A stretch of DNA of 64,000 nt from Actinophytocola sp963826035 (GTDB lineage Bacteria > Actinomycetota > Actinomycetes > Mycobacteriales > Pseudonocardiaceae). Where the stretch lies: assembly GCA_963826035.1 (NCBI GenBank), contig CAWGVZ010000008.1, positions 124,001 to 188,000 on the forward strand, read 5' to 3'. Each line of letters begins with the position of its first letter. Position 1 is the first letter of the stretch. Under the pieces are notes generated by a model that saw only the letters and a list, made by a program, of their open reading frames with translations, searched no databases and had not been told where the DNA came from. Below, piece by piece: positions 53,670-61,500 of the stretch. The translations under genes and the position numbers were made by a program.

Positions 53670-54479
53670 ATGGATAGTGTGCGCGCACTGGCCGACTGGC
53701 CGGTCGACAACGCGGCGACGGCGGTGGTCCGCGCCGACGGTTCCGTGGTGGGCAGCCACGGCTCGATGGCTCGCGAGTTCCCCCTCGCGTCGGTGACGAA
53801 ACTGCTCACCGCCTACGCGACGCTGGTGGCGGTCGAGGAGGGTGCGGTCGAGTGGGACCACCCGGCCGGGCCGGCGGGTTCTACCGTGCGCCACCTGATC
53901 TCACACACGTCCGGCCTCGCGTTCGACGAGTACAAGGTGATGGCCGCGCCCGGCACCCGGCGCATGTACTCCAACTCCGGCTTCGAGACGCTGGCCGACG
54001 CCGTGCACGACGCGTCCGGGATCCCGTTCGCCGAGTACCTGACCGAGGCGGTGTTCGAGCCGCTCGGCATGGAGTCGTCGCGGCTGGCCGGCACGGCCGG
54101 TGCCGGCGCGGTGTCCACTTGCGACGATCTGGTGCGCTTCGCGGCCGAACTGCAGGCCCCGACGCTGATCTCGGCGCAGACCCTGGCCGAGGCCACGTCG
54201 GTGGCGTACCCGGGGCTGGCGGGCGTGCTGCCCGGCTACGGGTACCAGAAGGAGAACGACTGGGGCCTCGGCTTCGAGATCCGTGACCACAAGAGCCCGC
54301 ACTGGACCGGCAAGAACAGCTCGCCCAGGACGTTCGGGCACTTCGGCCAGTCCGGCACGTTCCTGTGGGTGGACCCGGAGGCGGGGGCCGCCTGTGTGGC
54401 GCTCGCCGATCGCCCGTTCGGGCAGTGGGCGATCGACACGTGGCCCGGCTTCACGGACTCCGTGCTGGCTGAGCTTTGA
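53670..54479 (+). CDS. Beta-lactamase-fold serine hydrolase
   Basis: A 269-residue class C beta-lactamase-like hydrolase: SxxK is SVTK in PLASVTKLL, the Tyr motif is YSN, and GHFGQSGTF takes the place of the third KTG/HxG motif. No signal peptide, so it is probably a cytoplasmic esterase or peptidase rather than a resistance enzyme. It starts ten bases after the DUF3558 gene. Confidence 0.9.
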   Translation: MDSVRALADWPVDNAATAVVRADGSVVGSHGSMAREFPLASVTKLLTAYATLVAVEEGAVEWDHPAGPAGSTVRHLISHTSGLAFDEYKVMAAPGTRRMYSNSGFETLADAVHDASGIPFAEYLTEAVFEPLGMESSRLAGTAGAGAVSTCDDLVRFAAELQAPTLISAQTLAEATSVAYPGLAGVLPGYGYQKENDWGLGFEIRDHKSPHWTGKNSSPRTFGHFGQSGTFLWVDPEAGAACVALADRPFGQWAIDTWPGFTDSVLAEL

Positions 54480-54486
54480 TGTCAGC

Positions 54487-54924
54487 ATGTACACAATGGA
54501 CCGCGCCGAATGGCTGGCCTTCGTCATGCAGGGCACCCGGACCGGCAAGCTGGCGACCGTGCGCAAGAACGGCATGCCGCACGTCGCACCCATCTGGTTC
54601 CTGATCGACACGGTCGACGGCGTCGACGAGCTCGTGTTCACCACCGGTGCCGACACGGTCAAGGGCAAGGCGCTGGCCCGTGATCCCCGGCTCGCCATGG
54701 TGGTCGACGACGAGCGGCCGCCGTTCTCGTTCGTGCAGTTCGAGGCGGAGTCGCGGGTGTCCGAGGACCTGGCCGAGATGCTGACGTGGGCCACCCGGCT
54801 CGGGGCCCGCTACATGGGCGCCGAGGCGGGCGAGTCCTTCGGCAGGCGCAACGCCGTACCGGGTGAGCTGCTGATCCGCGCCCGGATCACGAAAGTGGTG
54901 GCGCTGGCCGAGATCGCCGACTAG
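54487..54924 (+). CDS. PPOX-class F420/FMN-dependent oxidoreductase
   Basis: A 145-residue split-barrel flavin/F420 protein: RTGKLATVRKNGMPHVAPIWFLID is the usual start of the pyridoxamine-oxidase-like actinobacterial family, followed by RLAMVVDDERPPFSFVQFEAE. Substrate unknown. ATG at 54487; a second ATG at 54496 is possible. The stop lies inside the left arm of the inverted repeat 54921-55059. Confidence 0.88.
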   Translation: MYTMDRAEWLAFVMQGTRTGKLATVRKNGMPHVAPIWFLIDTVDGVDELVFTTGADTVKGKALARDPRLAMVVDDERPPFSFVQFEAESRVSEDLAEMLTWATRLGARYMGAEAGESFGRRNAVPGELLIRARITKVVALAEIAD

Positions 54925-55059
54925 TACTACAGGGCTAGATCACAGGCTGGCCGTCGTGCAGGGAACGACACCTTCCCTGCGTTGACCGCAGTGAACGACG
55001 CTTTCCCTGCATGAGGCACCGGCCCGGTGTCGTCGCAGGTCACGTCCCTGTAGTACTAG
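54921..55059. mobile_element. MITE-like element with 14-bp terminal inverted repeats
   Basis: CTAGTACTACAGGG (54921-54934) and its exact complement (55046-55059) bound a 139-bp segment that codes for nothing. Inside are two hairpin repeats 30 nt apart: GCAGGGAA-CGACACC-TTCCCTGC at 54958-54980 (perfect 8-bp stem) and a variant at about 54989-55010. The stops of both convergent genes lie in the terminal arms. It may be a small non-autonomous mobile unit or a two-way terminator. Confidence 0.6.
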
Positions 55060-56801
55060 CCCGGCAGCCGTTCGTCGATCGTGTTGGCGAGGGCCTCGGC
55101 CTGGGCGCAGTGCGTGGCCGGTTCGGTGTCCGTCTCCTCCACGTAGATCTCCACCGTTTCGACCCGCTGCTGCTCGGCGCCGAAGCGGCGATGCTCCATC
55201 TCCACCATGCAGGCCTCCGGCCACCCGGAGGTACCGATCTCCCTGGCGGCCTGGCGCGTGCCGATGGTGATCGCCTCCTGGTCATCGTCCGCGGTCAGCG
55301 GCCACTGTTCCCTGTCGAAGTTGATGAACAGTTGCTTGGGCCCGTGCGACCAGTAGCACGACCAGCCGGCGAAGTACGGTTCGGCTTCGGTGGAGCCGCC
55401 GACCGCGGCCTCGATCTCCTGGGTGTTCAGCAGCTCGCAGGCGTTCAGCCGTGCGAGGGAGTTCTCGGCGAGCGGCGGGCGCCGGGGGATCTGGCCTCGG
55501 TTCAGCACCGGCAGCGCGCTGCGGATCACCTGGTTGGCCACGTCGCACAGTGGCGCGGGCCAGCCGTTCCAGTGGGCCACGTCGACGTGGAACGTGTTGC
55601 CGTCCGGCAGGGGCACCACCCGGCCGCAGGCGTCGTCCTGCTCGGGGGTCTCTTCGGGAAACGGGATCCGGCCGGGCTCCGGGAGGACCTGTTGCTCGCT
55701 GCCCGGCAGGTCGAGCCACGCCTGCACGGTGAGCCCGTCGTTGTCCTCCTCGTCGTTGTTGGGCCGGCGGATGTCGACGTTGCAGCGGTTGAAGAGACCG
55801 CCAGGGGCCGCGAAGCTCGGCTCGCCGAACTCACGCAGCGAATCCAGGTCGAACATCCCGCATGGGTCGGCCGTGCGCGGGTCGCCGGTCGTGTCCGCCG
55901 TGATCTCCTCGTCCGGCGCGAACACCAGGGCGGCCGCCACCGCGAGTACCACCGCGAGCGCGCCGGCCACCAGCAGGCGCCGCGAGACCCGGACCCGTCG
56001 CCGCTTCGGCGGCTCGGGGAGCTGCGTACCGGCGATCTCCGACAGCGACCGCGCGGCGTCCGCGGCCGACGGCCGTGCCGACGGCTGCTGCTGGAGTAGC
56101 GCGTCGAGGATCGGTTTCACCGCACCCGCGCGACGGGCGGGTTCCAGCTCGAACGCCGCCGCCCGCCGCAGCTGCCGGAACGGCGTGTCCCCGTTACCCC
56201 AGGGCGAACCGCCCTCCACGGCCGCGAACAGCGTGGCACCCAACGAGAACAGGTCGGCCGCCGCGGTCGAGGCGGCCCCGTCGGCCACCTCGGGGGCCAC
56301 GTACCCCGGGGTGCCGATCAGTCCGGTGTCGGTACGCGTCTCGTCGGCCCAGCGGGCGATGCCCAGGTCGGTCAGTTTCGCCGTGCCGTCCTCGCCGACC
56401 AGCACGTTGCCCGGCTTGATGTCCCGGTGCAGCATGCCCCTGGCATGCATGGCCGCCAGCGCGGCCGCCAGCTGCGCGCCGATCCCGGCGGTCTCTTCGG
56501 GAGACAGCGGACCGTCCTCGTCGAGGATCGCCGACAGACTCCGCGACGGCAGGTACTCCATGACCAGCCAGCGGTCGTCGTCGTGGATCACCGCGTCGTA
56601 CACGGTGATCACGTTCGGGTGCTGCAGACCGGCCCCGATCCGCGCCTCACGCCGGATCTGCCCGCCATCACCGGACTGCGACCGCTTGAGCGCCACCACC
56701 CGGCCCAGTTCGAGGTCGGTGGCCCGCCACACGACGCCCATTCCTCCGGTGCCGATCTTCTCGTCCAAGCGATAACGCTGCGCGATTAGCGTGGCACCCA
56801 C
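55056..56801 (-). CDS. Membrane Ser/Thr kinase with DUF3558-like ectodomain
   Basis: A 581-residue kinase: kinase domain 1-255 (GTGGMGVVW, VALKRS, HRDIKPGNVL, TDLGIA in place of DFG, APE), Arg-rich juxtamembrane stretch, membrane helix (about 278-298) and a 280-residue outer part. That part contains two Cys-paired units starting ADPCGMFDLDSLREFG and LNACELLNTQEIEAAVGG, each resembling the DUF3558 pattern DPCxxx...L..G...CxW. The second reads SCYWSHG. The GTG at 56801 begins the domain; earlier codons overlap the MarR gene. It follows MarR by ten bases. Confidence 0.9.
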   Translation of the reverse strand: MGATLIAQRYRLDEKIGTGGMGVVWRATDLELGRVVALKRSQSGDGGQIRREARIGAGLQHPNVITVYDAVIHDDDRWLVMEYLPSRSLSAILDEDGPLSPEETAGIGAQLAAALAAMHARGMLHRDIKPGNVLVGEDGTAKLTDLGIARWADETRTDTGLIGTPGYVAPEVADGAASTAAADLFSLGATLFAAVEGGSPWGNGDTPFRQLRRAAAFELEPARRAGAVKPILDALLQQQPSARPSAADAARSLSEIAGTQLPEPPKRRRVRVSRRLLVAGALAVVLAVAAALVFAPDEEITADTTGDPRTADPCGMFDLDSLREFGEPSFAAPGGLFNRCNVDIRRPNNDEEDNDGLTVQAWLDLPGSEQQVLPEPGRIPFPEETPEQDDACGRVVPLPDGNTFHVDVAHWNGWPAPLCDVANQVIRSALPVLNRGQIPRRPPLAENSLARLNACELLNTQEIEAAVGGSTEAEPYFAGWSCYWSHGPKQLFINFDREQWPLTADDDQEAITIGTRQAAREIGTSGWPEACMVEMEHRRFGAEQQRVETVEIYVEETDTEPATHCAQAEALANTIDERLPG

Positions 56802-56811
56802 GGGAGTAACC

Positions 56812-57282
56812 CTAATGGGGCTGCAGCCACCCGGGGAGGTCGCCGATCCGGACCCCGCCGCCGCGGCCGACCATGGTGGCCAGGTCGTCCTCGAGCGCGC
56901 GGACGCGGTCGCCGCCCAACTGGCGGACCCACTCGCCACGGAGATCCTCGAAGATCTCGGCCGAGGCGCGCAGGCAGTCCGCGCCCCGCTCGGTGATGGT
57001 GACCAGCACGGCGCGTGCGTCGCCCGGATCCGGCGCCCGGTCCACGTAGCCGAGTGCCGCCAGCCTGCCGATCGTCTTCGTGGCCGCCTGCTTCGACACC
57101 CCGAGCCGTCTGCCCAGCTCGGAGGTGGTCGCGCCATCCCGTCCGATCGCCTGGAGGGCGAACCCGTACGCCGGCCGCACGTCCGGGTGACCCCGCTCGG
57201 CCAGGCGTTCGTGGAGTTCGTCGATCAGGCCACGGAAGGCGCCCACCAGCAGCAACGGCAACTCGAACCCGAACCGATCCAT
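56812..57282 (-). CDS. MarR-family transcriptional regulator
   Basis: A 156-residue winged-helix regulator (YGFALQAIGRDGATTSELGRRLGVSKQAATKTIGRLAALGYVDRAPDPGDARAV... truncated here to the core pattern). The wing DPGDARAVLVTIT is clear. ATG at 57282 is preferred; upstream in-frame codons run into the operator. Divergent from the cupin gene, with a 15-bp inverted repeat between, so it probably represses both. Confidence 0.9.
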   Translation of the reverse strand: MDRFGFELPLLLVGAFRGLIDELHERLAERGHPDVRPAYGFALQAIGRDGATTSELGRRLGVSKQAATKTIGRLAALGYVDRAPDPGDARAVLVTITERGADCLRASAEIFEDLRGEWVRQLGGDRVRALEDDLATMVGRGGGVRIGDLPGWLQPH

Positions 57283-57308
57283 CCACGCATCATCTCGGTT
57301 GCGAGAGG

Positions 57309-57353
57309 GATCGACAACCTGGTGTACTGTTTTAGTCAACCAGGTTGTCGATC
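57309..57353. promoter_or_regulatory. 15-bp inverted repeat, MarR operator candidate
   Basis: GATCGACAACCTGGT (57309-57323) and ACCAGGTTGTCGATC (57339-57353) are perfect complements with a 15-base AT-richer spacer (GTACTGTTTTAGTCA) holding the promoter elements. The two arms probably bind two MarR dimers and control both divergent genes. Confidence 0.75.
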
Positions 57354-57369
57354 TGCCGAAGGAGAACTT

Positions 57370-57723
57370 ATGTACCGAGTGACCGAGACCCCGAACGCCG
57401 TGATGACCACGTACGCGTCACCGACGCAGGGCAGCGCCGAGCTGAGCCTGTGGCGGGTGGAGATGAAGGAGGGCGCGCAGGGTCCGCTGCACGTCTTCGA
57501 CACGGAGCAGATCTGGACGGCCCTCACCGGCAAGGCCACGGTCGAGGTGGACGACCGCACGGTCGACCTCGCCGCCGGCGACACGGTCGTGCTCCCGGCG
57601 GGCGCGCACAGACGAATCACCGCGGGCGCCGAGTTCACGGCCGTGGTCGCCGGCTACGGCACCGCCACCGTGAGCGTGGTGGGCGAGGACGGCGACCGAG
57701 GCACCCCGGCCTGGATCAGCTAG
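57370..57723 (+). CDS. Cupin-domain protein
   Basis: A 117-residue single-domain cupin. The strand pattern WRVEMKEGAQGPLHVFDTEQIWTALTG... and VDLAAGDTVVLPAGAHRRI fits motifs 1 and 2, though motif 1 has only one clear His (H41) and Glu (E46). Function unknown; probably the target of the divergent MarR regulator. AAGGAG lies six bases before the ATG. Confidence 0.85.
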   Translation: MYRVTETPNAVMTTYASPTQGSAELSLWRVEMKEGAQGPLHVFDTEQIWTALTGKATVEVDDRTVDLAAGDTVVLPAGAHRRITAGAEFTAVVAGYGTATVSVVGEDGDRGTPAWIS

Positions 57724-57811
57724 CCCGCCCGCCAATGCCTGGAAGGCGTCGTTCCCGACGTTCAACGCCTGGAAGGCGTCGTTCCAGGCATGCCCCGCCC
57801 GCGCCGGGCTA
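57721..57811. repeat. Dispersed hairpin repeats in the cupin/XPB gap
   Basis: GCCTGGAAGGCGTCGTTCC occurs at 57737 and 57767 (30-nt period). The second copy is a perfect hairpin, GCCTGGAA-GGCGTCG-TTCCAGGC (57767-57789). The loop is the complement of the CGACGCC loop of the copies at 5.1 and 55 kb, while the stem differs but still pairs. The outermost TAGCCCG (57721) and CGGGCTA (57805) pair too and contain both stop codons. Confidence 0.8.
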
Positions 57812-59470
57812 GCTCGAGATTTCCGGTAGAGGGCCCAGGAAGTCGTCGGCGTCCCGGATCGTGTACGCGTACCCCTGTTCGGCAAGGAAGCGCTGGCGGT
57901 GGGCCGCGTAGTCCGAGTCCAGCGTGTCCCGCGAGACGACCGAGTAGAAGTGCGCCTGCCGCCCGTCCTCCTTCGGGCGCAGCAGGCGGCCCAGTCGCTG
58001 GGCCTCCTCCTGCCGGGAGCCGAACGTGCCGGACACCTGCACGGCGACCGTCGCCTCGGGAAGGTCGATGGAGAAGTTGGCCACTTTGGACACCACGAGC
58101 GTGCGCAGCTCGCCCTGGCGGAACGCCTCGTAGAGCCGCTCACGTTCGGCGTTGCGCGTGGAGCCCTGGATGATCGGCGCGTCGAGTGCCGCCCCCAGTT
58201 CCTCCAGCTGGTCCAGGTACGCGCCGATGACCAGCGTCGGCTCGTCCGGGTGCTTGTCCAGGATCTGGCGGACCACCGGCATCTTCGTGGCGGCCGTGGA
58301 GCACAGCTTGTAGCGCTCCTCCGGCTCGGCCGTCGCGTAGGTGAGGCGCTCACTTTCGGTCATCGTGACCCGCACCTCGATGCACTCGGCCGGCGCGATC
58401 CAGCCCTGCGCCTCGATGTCGCGCCACGGCACGTCGTACCGCTTGGGGCCGATGAGGGAGAACACGTCGCCTTCGCGGCCGTCCTCGCGGACCAGCGTGG
58501 CCGTCAGGCCGAGGCGCCGCCGGGACTGCAGGTCGGCCGTCATCCGGAACACGGGCGCCGGCAACAGGTGCACCTCGTCGTAGACCACCAGGCCCCAGTC
58601 GCGCGAGTCGAACAGGTCCAGGTGCCGGTACTCGCCCTTCGTCTTGCGGGTCATCACCTGGTAGGTGGCGATGGTGACCGGGCGGATCTCCTTGCGCTCG
58701 CCGGAGTACTCGCCGATCTCCTCCTCGGTGAGCGAGGTCCTGGCGATCAGCTCACGCTTCCACTGGCGGCCGGCCACCGTGTTGGTCACGAGGATGAGCG
58801 TGGTGGCCTTCGCGTGCGCCATGGCCGCCGCGCCGACGATCGTCTTGCCGGCGCCACAGGGCAGCACGACCACGCCGGACCCGCCGGCCCAGAAGGTCTC
58901 GGCCGCCTGCCGCTGGTACTCGCGAAGCTCCCAGCCGTTCTGCTCCAGCTCGATGTGGTGTGCCTCACCATCGACGTACCCGGCGAAGTCCTCGGCCGGC
59001 CACCCGACCTTCAGCAGAAGCTGCTTGAGCCGCCCGCGCTCGCTCGGATGCACGACGACCGTGTCGTCGTCGACGCGCGCGCCGAGCATGGGGGCGATCT
59101 TCTTGTGCCGCAGGACCTCCTCGAGGACCGCGCGGTCGATTGTGGACATCACCAACCCGTGTGCCGGGTGGTTCTGCAGTTGGAGGCGGCCGAACCGGCC
59201 CATGGTGTCCACGATGTCGATGAGCAGGGGCTGCGGCACCGGGTACCGGGAGTAGACGGTCAGCGCGTCGACCACCTGTTCGGCGTCGTGGCCGGCCGCG
59301 CGGGCGTTCCACAGTGCGAGTGGCGTCACCCGATAGGTGTGTACGTGCTCGGGTGCTCGCTCCAGTTCGGCGAACGGCGCGATGGCGATCCGGGCGTCGT
59401 TCGCACTCGGGTGGTCGACCTCGAGCAGGAGCGTCTTGTCGGACTGAACGATCAACGGGCCGTCGGTCAC
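57809..59470 (-). CDS. XPB/Ssl2-type DNA helicase
   Basis: A 553-residue superfamily 2 helicase of the XPB/ERCC3 type: N-terminal XPB domain (1-190), P-loop LPCGAGKTIVGAA, DEVH box, TATLVREDGRE (Thr-Ala-Thr and the RED motif), and motif VI QRLGRLLRPK. Homologous to the mycobacterial XPB, a 3'-5' helicase thought to act in repair. GTG start at 59470. Confidence 0.95.
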   Translation of the reverse strand: MTDGPLIVQSDKTLLLEVDHPSANDARIAIAPFAELERAPEHVHTYRVTPLALWNARAAGHDAEQVVDALTVYSRYPVPQPLLIDIVDTMGRFGRLQLQNHPAHGLVMSTIDRAVLEEVLRHKKIAPMLGARVDDDTVVVHPSERGRLKQLLLKVGWPAEDFAGYVDGEAHHIELEQNGWELREYQRQAAETFWAGGSGVVVLPCGAGKTIVGAAAMAHAKATTLILVTNTVAGRQWKRELIARTSLTEEEIGEYSGERKEIRPVTIATYQVMTRKTKGEYRHLDLFDSRDWGLVVYDEVHLLPAPVFRMTADLQSRRRLGLTATLVREDGREGDVFSLIGPKRYDVPWRDIEAQGWIAPAECIEVRVTMTESERLTYATAEPEERYKLCSTAATKMPVVRQILDKHPDEPTLVIGAYLDQLEELGAALDAPIIQGSTRNAERERLYEAFRQGELRTLVVSKVANFSIDLPEATVAVQVSGTFGSRQEEAQRLGRLLRPKEDGRQAHFYSVVSRDTLDSDYAAHRQRFLAEQGYAYTIRDADDFLGPLPEISS

Positions 59471-59553
59471 CTGGCTCCCTCGGGTTTGAGCATTAGCAAA
59501 TCTCGTAACAACCGGCAGGACCTATTCAATCCCAGAACGCTAGATTGCCTGAT

Positions 59554-60443
59554 ATGACGACGCCGCCCTACCCGCCTTCGCAGCCTGGACCATACGGCCA
59601 GCCGAACCCGGACCCCTATGGTCAGCAGCCCGGCGGATACGGGCAGCAACCAGGACAGTACGGCCAGTCCGGGCAATACGGACAGCAGCCGACCGAGCAG
59701 TACGGCCAGGGTCAGTACGGCCAGGACCCGTACGGCGGCTACGGCCAGACCCAGCAGTACGGCCAGCCGGCTCAGCCCAACTACGGGGGCGGCTTCGATC
59801 CGCAGCAGCAGAAGCCGAAGAACCAGGGCAAGATCGTCGCGATGGTCGTGATCGCCGTGCTGCTGCTGGGCGGCGCGGGGGTGGGCATCTTCCTGGCCAC
59901 CAAGGGCGACGACAACAACGCCGGTGGCGGCGGCGACAAGACCTCCTCCAGCACTCCGGACAACACGGACACCTCCGAGGAGGAGGAGCCGTCGTCGGAG
60001 GAGGAGACGACGACACCACCACCACCGAGGAGGATTCCCCGGCCGGCAGCGCCTCGGACGCCCAGGTCGGCGACTGCATCCGGGTGAACGTGGCGAGCGA
60101 GACCGACGCCGACGTGGAGACCATCGGGTGTTCGGACGAAACGGCCGTCTACGTGGTGGCCGCACGCCTGGACTCGGACACGGCCGAGTGCCCGGACGGC
60201 AACTACGTCACCTACACCGAGGCCGGCACGCTGAAGCTGTGCATGGCGCTCGACCTGGACGAGGGTCAGTGCTTCGAGTCCACCGAGCTCGACGACAAGC
60301 CCGTCGAGTGCTCCGACCCGACGGCCACCTTCCTGATCGCCGACGTGATCGAGGGAGTCGATGACGCCAGCCAGTGCACGACGCCGGACAACCTGCGCTA
60401 CTCGCAGCCCCCGCTGACCATTTGCCTTGGCCCGCCGGCATAA
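59554..60443 (+). pseudogene. LppU-like membrane protein with internal frameshift
   Basis: Two frames together match the intact paralogue that follows. The first (59554-60087) codes for a Tyr/Gly/Gln-rich N-terminus (repeats of the form QYGQ), a membrane helix (IVAMVVIAVLLLGGAGVGIFLA) and an acidic linker. The second (in phase with 60084-60443) codes for AQVGDCIRVNVASETDADVETIGC and the rest of the Cys-containing outer domain. They are joined by a -1 shift near 60000-60040 within GACGAC/ACCACC triplets. It may be a true frameshift, a sequencing error or a rare programmed shift. A TAGATT -10 box lies just before the ATG, so the mRNA may be leaderless. Confidence 0.75.
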
Positions 60444-60609
60444 GGAAGTTGGCCGCGTCGCGACCGATCGATGACGGAACGTAGTTCCTTGTGGACAGTT
60501 CATGGGTTCCTCAACGGCCGTCGGTAGGGGCGGGTAGATTGCTCCCCTCCGAGGAGGGACATCCCACAACGGCTCTGGTCTGGCGACCAGATATTTGCGC
60601 GAGGTGCTC

Positions 60610-61392
60610 ATGAACACGCCCAACTTCCCGCCGCCGGGTCAGCAGCCCTATGGCGGTCAGCCCCCGCAGGGACCGCAGGGTCCCTACGGCCAGCGACCCC
60701 CGCAGACACCCCCTGGTGGCCAGCCTTACGGTGGTCCGCCGCCGCAGACGCCCCCCGGTGGCCAGCCTTACGGTGGTCCGCCGCCGCAGACCCCGCCCGG
60801 TGGTCAGCCCTTCGGTGGTCCGCCGCCGCAGGGGCAGGGCCCCGGCGGCCCCGGTTACCCGGCGGCGCCCGCGCCGGCCGCGCCGGCCCCGAAGGGTGGC
60901 AACAAGGCTCTCAAGATCGTCATCGGCCTCGTGGTCGCCGCGGTGGTCGTCGGTGGCGTGCTGTTCTTCAACCGCAACTCGGCGGCCAACGCCGAGGTCG
61001 GCGACTGCATCAAGGTCAACAGTGCGGACGCCAACGACGCCGACATCGAGACGATCGACTGCAACTCGGACGAGGGCATCTACCAGGTGGGTGTCAAGAT
61101 CGACGGCGCCACCGGCGAGTGCCCGGCGCCGATCTACGACGAGTACACCCAGACCGGTGACAATGAGTTCAAGCTGTGTCTCATGCTGAACCTCGACAAG
61201 GGTGAGTGCATCAACGGCGTCCAAGAGCCCGGCAAGGTGGTCAAGGCTGACTGCGCGTCCGCCGAGGCTGAGGTCATCGAGGCCGCGGACTCCCAAGACG
61301 AGAGCCTGTGCACGGAGGGTTCCATTCCGGTGATCTATCCGGAGCCGGCGCCAGGTCGCACGCTCTGCCTGGCACTGGACACCACTTCCTGA
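60610..61392 (+). CDS. LppU/SCO3897-like membrane protein with Pro/Gly/Gln-rich N-terminus
   Basis: A 260-residue protein. The first 95 residues are Pro/Gly/Gln repeats (three near-copies of PPQTPPGGQPYGG), then a membrane helix (ALKIVIGLVVAAVVVGGVLFF, about 101-121) and an outer domain with VGDCIKVNSADANDADIETIDC and further paired Cys, ending LCLALDTTS. This fits the LppU family. The low-complexity cytoplasmic tail could phase separate or bind SH3/kinase partners; function unknown. ATG at 60610 has GAGG upstream. Confidence 0.85.
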   Translation: MNTPNFPPPGQQPYGGQPPQGPQGPYGQRPPQTPPGGQPYGGPPPQTPPGGQPYGGPPPQTPPGGQPFGGPPPQGQGPGGPGYPAAPAPAAPAPKGGNKALKIVIGLVVAAVVVGGVLFFNRNSAANAEVGDCIKVNSADANDADIETIDCNSDEGIYQVGVKIDGATGECPAPIYDEYTQTGDNEFKLCLMLNLDKGECINGVQEPGKVVKADCASAEAEVIEAADSQDESLCTEGSIPVIYPEPAPGRTLCLALDTTS

Positions 61393-61406
61393 TCAGTGTG
61401 ACTTCG

Positions 61407-61436
61407 TGGCCCCGGTCCGGTTTCGGACCGGGGCCA
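61407..61436 (+). terminator. Rho-independent terminator of the LppU-like gene
   Basis: A perfect 13-bp stem, TGGCCCCGGTCCG and its complement with a GTTT loop, lies 14 bases after the stop and is followed by the T-rich TTCGTCTGTTGTTCTT. Confidence 0.92.
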
Positions 61437-61500
61437 TTCGTCTGTTGTTCTTGGACACAGCCGCCTTCTCGGGCCCGCGGTGCTGAGGTAGCTTGACGCG

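Noticed and set aside
53670..54479. Beta-lactamase resistance gene
   Set aside because: The fold is right, but there is no signal peptide and the third motif is HFGQSG; it fits an esterase-like serine hydrolase better.
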